DNA of 13,846 nt from SIG578 sp964508295 (GTDB taxonomy: Bacteria > Bacillota > Clostridia > Oscillospirales > Ruminococcaceae). The notes beneath the pieces were generated by a model. It was not told the origin of the DNA and made no database searches. It saw only the letters and a list, made by a program, of their open reading frames with translations. Where the stretch lies: NCBI GenBank assembly GCA_964508295.1, contig CAZDSQ010000045.1:1-13846 (forward strand). The letters are read 5' to 3'. This document shows, piece by piece, positions 1-5,803 of this stretch. Made by a program: the position numbers and the translations under genes. Every line of letters starts with the position of its first letter. Position 1 is the first letter of the stretch.

Positions 1-118
1 ATGCACCGCGCGAAATTTGCTCTCCATCAGCAATTGTTTGTTTAACATTATTTTTGCACCCAACAAGACAACTTAGAAACAAAATAACACTTAATAGTAC
101 GGATAAGATTTTTTTCAT
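1..118 (-). CDS. Lipoprotein, N-terminal part only (runs off left edge)
   Basis: The first 39 codons of a minus-strand gene are visible and encode a typical lipoprotein signal peptide: MKK, then a hydrophobic stretch (about residues 4-19), then the lipobox LVGC with the modifiable cysteine at residue 21, followed by a polar KNN-type linker. The start is well supported, because AGGAGG lies at 127-132 on the minus strand, 8 nt upstream of the ATG. The mature domain lies outside the window, so its function cannot be judged; solute-binding proteins and envelope sensors are common with such signals. The gene sits directly behind an intrinsic terminator and a structured leader, so it may be expressed only on read-through or antitermination. 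It is too short for a standard ORF cutoff here. Confidence 0.8.
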   Translation of the reverse strand, partial: MKKILSVLLSVILFLSCLVGCKNNVKQTIADGEQISRGA

Positions 119-132
119 TTGTTTTTCCTCCT

Positions 133-167
133 AAAAATAAAAAGTGCGGCTACCGAAGCAGCCGCAC
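133..167 (-). terminator. Intrinsic terminator with UUCG loop, upstream of the lipoprotein RBS
   Basis: On the minus strand GTGCGGCT pairs with AGCCGCAC (144-151 with 160-167). The intervening bases extend this by a G-T and a C-G pair closing a TTCG tetraloop, so the stem is about 10 bp. It is followed by TTTTTATTTTT (133-143). The U-tract ends directly at the AGGAGG of the lipoprotein gene. A terminator in this position either ends a small RNA or works as an attenuator for the lipoprotein. Confidence 0.85.
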
Positions 168-355
168 AAAAAACGCAAACTCCGATAGTCGCCAAACTAA
201 CTGAGTGTGAAATGGGGCGTACCCATATACTACAAGCAGCTGGAATTTGCGTTTTTGTCAAATTCTAAGCTACCCGTAGTATAAGAAAAGTAAGCGTAAT
301 TATTCCATAAAAAATAAAATACACCCAATTTCACACATATTCAGTTAGTTTGGCT
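138..355 (-). ncRNA. Candidate structured RNA or terminating leader with pseudoknot
   Basis: Seen on the minus strand, 5' to 3'. P1 pairs 322-354 with 191-217: 14 bp perfect (341-354 with 191-204), then a bulge, then GTGTGAAA pairing plus GGG/CCC. Inside it is a long hairpin: 276-283 with 226-233 (8 bp), 268-271 with 238-241 (AGCT/AGCT), and 259-265 side GAATTTG with CAAATTC (7 bp), topped by the loop ACAAAAACG. That loop, with its 3' flank (242-258), is complementary to 166-183 just downstream of P1 (17 of 18 positions), which gives a pseudoknot. A UUCG terminator follows. A -35/-10 pair (361-389) places the transcript start near 354-355, at the first base of P1. Promoter, closed stem, pseudoknot and terminator all agree on strand and ends. 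I do not recognise a known family. It could be a riboswitch-like leader of the lipoprotein gene or a trans-acting small RNA. Confidence 0.65.
191..354. repeat. Long imperfect inverted repeat (191-217 / 322-354)
   Basis: GCCAAACTAACTGA at 191-204 is exactly complementary to 341-354. After a 3-4 nt bulge the match continues through the GTGTGAAAT block and a GGG/CCC run. Two other inverted repeats interleave with it (166-183 with 242-258, and 226-241 with 268-283). I interpret the repeat as the closing stem of the minus-strand RNA. The alternative is a DNA-level element such as a transposon end or an unrelated MITE, since a transposase gene lies next door. Confidence 0.8.
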
Positions 356-360
356 CTTTC

Positions 361-389
361 ATAATAACATAAGTCTACATAAATTGCAA
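361..389 (-). promoter_or_regulatory. Sigma-A-like promoter of the structured RNA
   Basis: On the minus strand TTGCAA (384-389) and TATTAT (361-366) are separated by exactly 17 nt. The predicted start, 6-7 nt downstream, falls at 354-355, where the closing stem of the structured RNA begins. The -35 hexamer is its own reverse complement and is shared with the divergent promoter of the transposase gene. Confidence 0.6.
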
Positions 390-412
390 TAATTTTATTT
401 GTGTGATAAAAT
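384..412 (+). promoter_or_regulatory. Possible promoter of the transposase gene, sharing the -35
   Basis: On the plus strand TTGCAA (384-389) and TAAAAT (407-412) are 17 nt apart, giving a start near 419 and a very short leader before the ATG at 429. Because TTGCAA is palindromic, the same six bases serve as -35 in both directions. Confidence 0.45.
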
Positions 413-544
413 ATTTGTGGTGATAGAAATGGATTTACCCGAAAGAAAACAAACCCGCCTAAAAATTATGATTATGGGCAAGTAGGTTGCTATTTTGTTA
501 CATTGTGTACGCAAAAAAGGCAACGCCTCTTTATATTAGAACCC

Positions 545-571
545 GTAGGGAACGACCTATGTGTCGTTCCG
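545..571 (+). repeat. REP-like palindromic element inside the transposase frame, copy 1
   Basis: A 27-nt unit begins GTAGG and contains an 8-bp palindrome, GGAACGAC (549-556) with GTCGTTCC (563-570), around a 6-nt loop. It is read in frame as VGNDLCVVP. The exact reverse complement of all 27 nt lies at 714-740. RAYTs are known to work on short palindromes of this shape, so it may be the cognate element of this transposase family. Confidence 0.75.
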
Positions 572-713
572 CCTCAAAACACGCGTCAAAATATACCATT
601 ACAAAATCAAATTATACACAAATGGATAAAAGAAACCGAAAATAAATTTCCCAATATAAAAATTGATAAATACGTTATAATGCCCGATCATTTGCATTTT
701 ATTTTTAAAATAA

Positions 714-740
714 CGGAACGACACATAGGTCGTTCCCTAC
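714..740 (-). repeat. REP-like palindromic element inside the transposase frame, copy 2 (inverted)
   Basis: This is the exact reverse complement of 545-571, again in frame and encoding TERHIGRSL. The two copies face each other across 142 nt, as in a two-repeat BIME-like arrangement. They could also pair with each other over 27 bp in the mRNA or in single-stranded DNA. Confidence 0.75.
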
Positions 741-938
741 AAGATGCAATTAGGTTTTTTAAAACGATGACCACCAATGAATATATCAAGGGCGTGAAAA
801 ACAATGCATTGCCGCCGTTTGATAAGAAATTGTGGCAAAAATCCTATTATGACCACATTATCAGAGGGCAAGACGATTACAGCGAAACCTGGCAATACAT
901 TGAGAACAATCCTGCAAAATGGGCGCTTGCGCATAAAG

Positions 939-974
939 AAAACCGAGGTGAATAAATTCTCCTCGGTTTTTGAT
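939..974. terminator. Bidirectional terminator between convergent genes
   Basis: AAAACCGAGG (939-948) pairs with CCTCGGTTTT (961-970), a 10-bp stem with a 12-nt loop that contains the transposase stop codon. T-runs follow on the plus strand (967-977) and TTTTCTTT on the minus strand. It would end both the transposase transcript and the convergent DUF1015 transcript, whose stop codon is at 978-980. Confidence 0.75.
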
Positions 975-977
975 TTT

Positions 978-2264
978 TTATTCTTTCAGCTCGCGGAACT
1001 TGTTCATTACAAGACCTGTTACAAGCTTGGGGTAGAAATATGTCGATTTCTGGGGCATCTTTTCGCCTGCCGCCGCAACATCGCGTATCTCGGTAACGAG
1101 GGTGGGATTTATTAAAAATGCGCAGTTTGCTTTTCCGTTTTTTACCTCGCTTATTGCCTCGGAAATGTCGCGGGTGTAGAAAAGATTTTTCTGATTTGCC
1201 ATATTTTCCTTGTCAATGCCGAAAAGGCGCTCTAAAACAAGGCTGTGCAGAACAGAAACATCAAGGTTTTGATAAGCGGCGCTTTTATCCGGCAGAATTT
1301 CTGCCATAACCGCTTGGTTTTTAAGGGTCATCAGGGCAAAATTTTCGCCGCCGCAGTAAAATGCAAATGCCTTTTCACCCTTTGCGGCCGCCGCATCAAG
1401 AAGCTGTTCGGCCTTACTAAGCGGCTGATTTTGGAGAATATCAAAATCGCCCTTGCAGCGCTCTAAAAGCTCGGCTGCATCAAAGTTTTCAAGGCTGTGC
1501 AGAACCCTGTGAGTCGGGAAAACAACCAGACCGCTGCTCTCGATATTTATAAGGAACATCATACAGTAGTTGGTGCGCTCGCTGTCATCAGCAAGGTCTT
1601 TTGAGTTTGCGCGGGCAAAGTTGAGGGCGGTCTCGTATCTGTGGTGTCCGTCAGCAATGTAAAGCTTTTTGTCGGCCATTTTGTCAGCAAGATAGGCGAT
1701 AGCCTCTTTATCGTAAACGCACCAAAGGCTGTGGGTAACGCCCTCGACGTCGGTAAAGGATATGTCGGGCTCTTTATCTGAGAGTGCCTCAACCTTGCCG
1801 CTTACCGCCTTGTCCTCGTCCATAAACAGCGAGTATATCTGGCTAAAGCTACAACCCGTTTCGGTCATAAGATTAAATCGGTCGGTCTTGGCTTTGGAAA
1901 GTGTTTCTTCATGGGGGAGAACAACGCCCTCCGAGAACTCTGCAAGTCGAACCAGCGAAACAAAGCCTTTGAGCGAGTACTCTTTACCCTTGACCGAAAA
2001 CTTCTCCTCGTAAAGATAGACACCTTCTTTTTCGTCGCAGGCGACAACACCCTCATCGAGCCAGTTTTTGAAGGTCTTTGCGGCGTCCTTGTAAGGCCGG
2101 TCACCTTTTGGGAGCTCAAGCCTTATCAAGTTATGCTCGTTGGTGTCTATCAGAGCCAGCCTCTGCTGTTCGTTTATAATATCGTAAGGCGGGCAGACAA
2201 GCTCGTTTATCTTTCCTGCCTTGTCTGTAAATCTCAGCGCCTTAAAGGGCTTAATTTTTGCCAT
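978..2264 (-). CDS. DUF1015 family protein (COG4198-like)
   Basis: The 428-residue protein has the length and marker motifs of the DUF1015 family: CPPYDII (24-30), HNLIRLELP (44-52), LPHEETLSKAKTDR (116-129) and the strongly conserved DGHHRYETA (205-213). The family has no experimentally settled role that I can assign from this sequence. Remote relation to ParB/SerK-type nucleotide-dependent kinases has been proposed for related proteins, so a phosphotransfer role is only speculation. It has no signal peptide or membrane segment and is probably cytosolic. The ATG at 2264 is preceded by AAAGGA at a suitable distance. It is transcribed alone, divergently from the ABC transporter operon and convergently with the transposase gene. 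Confidence 0.85.
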   Translation of the reverse strand: MAKIKPFKALRFTDKAGKINELVCPPYDIINEQQRLALIDTNEHNLIRLELPKGDRPYKDAAKTFKNWLDEGVVACDEKEGVYLYEEKFSVKGKEYSLKGFVSLVRLAEFSEGVVLPHEETLSKAKTDRFNLMTETGCSFSQIYSLFMDEDKAVSGKVEALSDKEPDISFTDVEGVTHSLWCVYDKEAIAYLADKMADKKLYIADGHHRYETALNFARANSKDLADDSERTNYCMMFLINIESSGLVVFPTHRVLHSLENFDAAELLERCKGDFDILQNQPLSKAEQLLDAAAAKGEKAFAFYCGGENFALMTLKNQAVMAEILPDKSAAYQNLDVSVLHSLVLERLFGIDKENMANQKNLFYTRDISEAISEVKNGKANCAFLINPTLVTEIRDVAAAGEKMPQKSTYFYPKLVTGLVMNKFRELKE

Positions 2265-2290
2265 TAAAATCGTCCTTTCAGAATAACATA

Positions 2291-2323
2291 GTTAAATTTT
2301 AACATATTGGCAGAAAAAATCAA
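2291..2323 (-). promoter_or_regulatory. Possible promoter of the DUF1015 gene with overlapping palindrome
   Basis: On the minus strand TTGATT (2318-2323) and TAAAAT (2296-2301) are 16 nt apart. The -10 lies inside GTTAAATTTTAAC (2291-2303), a 6-bp inverted repeat about one central base, which could be an operator. Both elements are moderate matches in AT-rich DNA. Confidence 0.4.
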
Positions 2324-2351
2324 CCAAATTTAACAAAAAGCAGCAATTTGT

Positions 2352-2381
2352 TTGACAAGAGGGTGTGTTTAAATGTATAAT
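2352..2381 (+). promoter_or_regulatory. Sigma-A promoter of the ABC transporter operon
   Basis: A perfect TTGACA (2352-2357) and a perfect TATAAT (2376-2381) are separated by 18 nt. The transcript would start near 2388 and have a leader of about 135 nt before the ATPase ATG. The leader holds a small hairpin, ACAGTTT with AAACTGT (about 2425-2444), without a convincing terminator behind it, and an AGGAGG 8 nt before the ATG. Confidence 0.8.
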
Positions 2382-2522
2382 AAAGTGTATTATGGAAAAT
2401 CGGCGGCTTGTTTATGAATTGTTTACAGTTTTGAAAAAAACTGTATTCACTAACAGGTCGTCTTGGCAGTAAAATAAAAGGGTACGGTGCCAAAGAGTGC
2501 CGCGCTTTAGGAGGAAAAACGC

Positions 2523-3482
2523 ATGACCATCGAGGTAAAAAATCTTACCAAAAGGTACGGACAGAACAAGGCGGTTGACGACATCTCCTTTGAGATCAAG
2601 GAGGGCGAGATAGTCGGTTTCCTTGGACCTAACGGTGCAGGAAAAACCACAACTATGAATATTCTGACGGGATACCTTTCTGCCAGCGAGGGCGTAGCCA
2701 AAATCGGCGGCAAGGATATTCTTGAGGAGCCTTTCGAGGTTAAAAAGATGATAGGCTACCTGCCTGAGCAGCCCCCGCTTTATCATCAGATGACCGTTCT
2801 GGAATATCTTAATTTCATATACGACCTTAAGAGAGTCAAGCTGCCCCGCGAGGAGCACATTGAGTCTATCTGCAAGCTAGTGCGAATTGACAATGTTGCA
2901 AAGCGCGTTATCAGCAACCTTTCAAAAGGCTACAAGCAGAGAGTCGGTATCGCTCAGGCGCTTGTCGGCAATCCTCCCGTGCTTATTCTTGACGAGCCTA
3001 CCGTTGGCCTCGACCCCAAGCAGATAATCGAGATAAGAACACTTATCAAAAGGCTTGGCGAGAGCCACACGGTCATTTTGTCCTCGCACATTCTTTCTGA
3101 GGTGCAGGCAGTCTGCGACAGAATTATCATCATAAATCAGGGCAAGATCGTTGCTGACAGCCCCGCAAGAGAGCTTACCGCAAGCTTTGGCTCTATCGGC
3201 AGTCTTACTGTAAGAGTAAAGGCCTCCGACGAGGAATCGGTCTTCCGTATGCTTGGAAAGATACCCAATGTTGACAGGGTTGAAACTCTTGGCTGCAAGG
3301 AAACCGGCTCCTTTGACTACCTTGTAACCGCAAAAGATGCAACCGATATAAGAAACGAAATCGTAAAGCGCGTTCTTGAGAGAGGCTGGCAGCTTCTTAT
3401 GATAAGAGCGCAGGAAGCAACCTTAGAGGAGATATTTATCGGACTTGTTAACAAGACTTCTGGAAAGGGAGGTAAAAAATAA
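2523..3482 (+). CDS. ABC transporter ATP-binding protein (GldA-like)
   Basis: This is the nucleotide-binding subunit of an ABC-2 type transporter, 319 residues. It shows Walker A GPNGAGKT (35-42), a Q-loop glutamine near 83, the signature LSKGYKQR (133-140), Walker B VLILDEP (153-159) and the switch histidine in SSHI (about 189). An extra C-terminal domain of about 90 residues follows, as in the GldA/CcmA-type branch. AGGAGG (2509-2514) sets the ATG. The stop overlaps the permease start by one base (TAATG), which implies translational coupling. Its partners are the permease and the GldG-like and DUF4340 proteins downstream. That set matches the gliding-motility-type GldAFG assembly seen in Bacteroidota, but in Firmicutes its substrate is unknown and gliding need not be involved. 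Confidence 0.92.
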   Translation: MTIEVKNLTKRYGQNKAVDDISFEIKEGEIVGFLGPNGAGKTTTMNILTGYLSASEGVAKIGGKDILEEPFEVKKMIGYLPEQPPLYHQMTVLEYLNFIYDLKRVKLPREEHIESICKLVRIDNVAKRVISNLSKGYKQRVGIAQALVGNPPVLILDEPTVGLDPKQIIEIRTLIKRLGESHTVILSSHILSEVQAVCDRIIIINQGKIVADSPARELTASFGSIGSLTVRVKASDEESVFRMLGKIPNVDRVETLGCKETGSFDYLVTAKDATDIRNEIVKRVLERGWQLLMIRAQEATLEEIFIGLVNKTSGKGGKK

Positions 3483-4186
3483 TGACTGCTATATTTAAAA
3501 GAGAGTTTAAAAGCTTTTTTACCACCCCTCTCGGTTATGTTATTCTGATAATCTTTAATTTGTTCAGCGGAATTTATTTCTGGTTTGGAACCCTTTACAG
3601 CGGCAGTGTTGATATGACCTATGTTTACAGCGGTTTTTCGCTCATCGTTCTCTCGGCTATGCCTATTATTACTATGAGGCTCTTAAGCGAGGAACGCCGC
3701 CAGAAAACCGACCAGGCGCTCTTAACCGCTCCCGTTTCGCTTTTTGGTATTGTTTTCAGCAAGTTCCTTGCCGCGCTTCTTTTATATGTTATCGGTATTT
3801 CGGTAACCCTGCTTTACTCGGTAGTGCTTGCCTTTATTGCACAGCCTGCTTGGAACTACATACTCGGCAATTATTTGGGACTTATTCTTCTTGGTGCGTC
3901 GCTTCTTTCGGTAGGTCTGTTTATCTCGTCTATTACCGAAAATCAGCTTGTTGCGGCAATCGTCAGCTATGCGGCGATGTTCCTGATGCTTATGTCCGAC
4001 ACCATCGCAAACCTTTTCCCAGTCCAGTTTATTTCTGAAATTTTCTATTATCTCTCGTTCCAGACCCGTTATGATGAATTTGTTTCGGGTGTTGTTGCGG
4101 CTGATAATGTTATGTTCTTTGTAAGTACAACGGCGATATTTGTTTTCCTTACCACTCGTGTTATGGAAAAACGCCGCTGGAGCTAA
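3482..4186 (+). CDS. ABC-2 type permease (GldF-like)
   Basis: This is the membrane subunit of the transporter, 234 residues with six likely membrane segments (about 18-38, 48-66, 92-118, 128-150, 157-178 and 206-226). Between segments 2 and 3 is the charged cytosolic stretch RLLSEERRQKTDQALLTAPVS, which is characteristic of ABC-2/GldF-like permeases and probably touches the ATPase. It is as short as single-domain permeases that work as dimers. The start overlaps the ATPase stop. An 18-nt gap holding a GGGGAGG ribosome site separates it from the next gene. Confidence 0.9.
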   Translation: MTAIFKREFKSFFTTPLGYVILIIFNLFSGIYFWFGTLYSGSVDMTYVYSGFSLIVLSAMPIITMRLLSEERRQKTDQALLTAPVSLFGIVFSKFLAALLLYVIGISVTLLYSVVLAFIAQPAWNYILGNYLGLILLGASLLSVGLFISSITENQLVAAIVSYAAMFLMLMSDTIANLFPVQFISEIFYYLSFQTRYDEFVSGVVAADNVMFFVSTTAIFVFLTTRVMEKRRWS

Positions 4187-4204
4187 TGAGGGGAGGAAAA
4201 GGCA

Positions 4205-5803
4205 ATGAAATTTAAAAAATGTAAAAATGCTGAAATTGAAGCAATTTTAAATCAAGATAACCAAGCTGCTGATTCTTCCGAGAAAAAGACGGAAAAATTT
4301 AAAAAAGAAAGAAAAAGCGGCAAGGTAGGCGCGAGCCGCGGCGAGCGTCTTCGCCAGCTTAAATACGGCTCTCTTTCCGTTGTGCTTACAGTTGTTGTCA
4401 TAGTGGCGATCGTGCTTTGCAATGTGCTTATCACATTTGCGGCAGAAAAGCTTCCTGCCCTCAGTATTGACACCTCTGCATATCAGTACTACGAGCTTTC
4501 TGATGAGTCTATAGAATATCTTGACACACTTGATGACTATTCCATTAAGGTTATTTTTATAGGTTCAAAGTCCACACTTATGTCTGATGAGTACTACAGT
4601 AAGATCACAACCCTTGCTGAGAAGTATGAGCAGTATACCAAGGATCTTACAGTTTCTTATGTTGACATTGATAAGAACCCCGGTTTTGCCGCTGATTATG
4701 ACGATGCTGAGCTTACAACGGGTGATGCTTTGGTCGTCTGCGGCAACCGCTACAGACAGCTTACCTCGGGAGATTTTCTCTATTCAAGCAGTGACAGCAG
4801 TACGTCTACCGACTACTCAAGCTCTGAGGAGGTTACATATAGCCTTAACGCCGAGTATGCTCTTACAACAGCAATAATGGTCGTAACCGCTTCGGATAAT
4901 CCGCAGGCAACTATTGTTACCGGACATGGCGAGAAAGAGCTTCCAAAGCTCACAACCTTGCTCGAAAACAATGGCTTTACTGTTGGAAGTCAAAGTATTT
5001 TGAAGGAATTTGATGAGAACTGCAATTTGCTCATCATCGCGGCTCCCACGAAGGATTACTCAGAGAGCGATCTTAAAAAGCTTGACGATTATATGTATAA
5101 TGACGGAAAATACGGCAAAAACATTTTCTACATTGCTGATTACAGCCAGCCCGTTCTTCCCAACCTTGAGGCATTTCTTTATGACTGGGGCATAGTCCTT
5201 GAGGAAGGCGTTGTTTACGAGAGCGACGACTCTCTCGCTTATGCCAATATGCCTTATCTAAACCGTCTTTCGTTTATTGATGCCAACCTGACTCTTTCTT
5301 CGGCACTTGCGGAGGTAACTGCTTACGGTTATTATGGCAGACCTGCCAAAATTGCTGATGTGCTTGATGTAAGCATGACAAACGAGATAACCCTTCAGCA
5401 CACCGAAACCTCTAAGGTTGGAAAATCCACTGATGGCGGATTTGAAAAGGGTGACAGCGAAGCGTATCCTTATGTTGCAATGGCTCGTACTACCATTGAA
5501 AAAACAAACACCAACTATGAAGCAATGCAGTCGTCACTTATATTTGCAAACTCAACGGGATTTTTCGAGGACGAGCTTTTTGAAAAAGCTTATTCTGCCA
5601 ACCCTGATGTTACTATAGCTGTTATTGATGAGGTGCTTGGCAGAGGAAATAATCTGCTTCTTCCCGTAAAGAGTCTTTCGGCTGCAACACTCGGAATAAC
5701 CTATGAAACTGCAAACATCATCGGCGCCATTGCCGCTATCGTTATTCCCGTGCTTCTGCTTGTAGCTTGCCTGTTTGTATATATTCGCAGGAGGTTCTTA
5801 TGA
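4205..5803 (+). CDS. GldG-like ABC-associated membrane protein
   Basis: The 532-residue protein has a basic, lysine-rich cytosolic N-terminus of about 54 residues, a membrane segment (about 55-80), a large extracytoplasmic region and a C-terminal membrane segment (about 504-527) ending in basic RRRFL. This topology and the operon position match GldG/ABC-type uncharacterised transport proteins. The external region carries sequences such as VTYSLNAEYALTTAI and ATIVTGHGEKELPKL, in line with the family's ThuA/GATase-like fold. A serine-rich stretch (SSSDSSTSTDYSSSEE, near 198-213) looks like a flexible loop. It probably gives the transporter its extracytoplasmic domain. The long charged N-terminal extension before the first membrane segment is unusual for the family as I know it. 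Its stop overlaps the next start (ATGA). Confidence 0.85.
   Translation: MKFKKCKNAEIEAILNQDNQAADSSEKKTEKFKKERKSGKVGASRGERLRQLKYGSLSVVLTVVVIVAIVLCNVLITFAAEKLPALSIDTSAYQYYELSDESIEYLDTLDDYSIKVIFIGSKSTLMSDEYYSKITTLAEKYEQYTKDLTVSYVDIDKNPGFAADYDDAELTTGDALVVCGNRYRQLTSGDFLYSSSDSSTSTDYSSSEEVTYSLNAEYALTTAIMVVTASDNPQATIVTGHGEKELPKLTTLLENNGFTVGSQSILKEFDENCNLLIIAAPTKDYSESDLKKLDDYMYNDGKYGKNIFYIADYSQPVLPNLEAFLYDWGIVLEEGVVYESDDSLAYANMPYLNRLSFIDANLTLSSALAEVTAYGYYGRPAKIADVLDVSMTNEITLQHTETSKVGKSTDGGFEKGDSEAYPYVAMARTTIEKTNTNYEAMQSSLIFANSTGFFEDELFEKAYSANPDVTIAVIDEVLGRGNNLLLPVKSLSAATLGITYETANIIGAIAAIVIPVLLLVACLFVYIRRRFL

Larger units (their letters stand above)
429..955 (+). pseudogene. REP-associated tyrosine transposase (RAYT, IS200-like Y1), frameshifted
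   Basis: This is a single-stranded-DNA transposase of the Y1/HUH superfamily. The HUH motif appears as MPDHLHFIF (codons near 680-712). The C-terminal YIENNPAKW (about 895-921) has the tyrosine and NP-W pattern typical of RAYTs. The true N-terminus starts at the ATG at 429 (MDLPERKQTRLK), but that frame hits a TAG at 483. The expected continuation NYDYGQVGCYFVTLCTQK is encoded in the -1 frame from about 464. The break lies in an A5 run (461-465), where one extra A would restore a protein of about 175 residues, close to family size. A downstream TTG at 503 gives an open frame of 150 codons, but that is not the natural start. The gene could be a decayed copy, an indel error in the sequence, or rescued by -1 slippage. 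The AT-rich composition differs from the genes to the right, which suggests acquired DNA. Confidence 0.8.

Noticed and set aside
133..355. CRISPR, retron or TnpB/IscB guide-RNA locus
   Set aside because: There are no spaced direct repeats and no reverse transcriptase, TnpB or IscB frame in the window. The gene after the RNA begins as a lipoprotein.
138..355. 6S RNA or a common riboswitch (lysine, cobalamin, T-box)
   Set aside because: Length and closing stem superficially fit 6S, but there is no large symmetric central bubble. I see no specifier/T-box sequence and no conserved cobalamin or lysine core.
503..955. Intact small transposase starting at TTG 503
   Set aside because: The family N-terminus is encoded upstream in the other frame from the ATG at 429. 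The TTG lies within a conserved strand and has no ribosome site.
2425..2444. Hairpin ACAGTTT/AAACTGT as a terminator or attenuator in the ABC operon leader
   Set aside because: The stem is short and AT-rich, there is no T-tract behind it, and no alternative pairing is evident.
5767..5799. Upstream start for the DUF4340 protein
   Set aside because: The ATG at 5800 has AGGAGG at the right distance, begins a clean signal-anchor and overlaps the previous stop.
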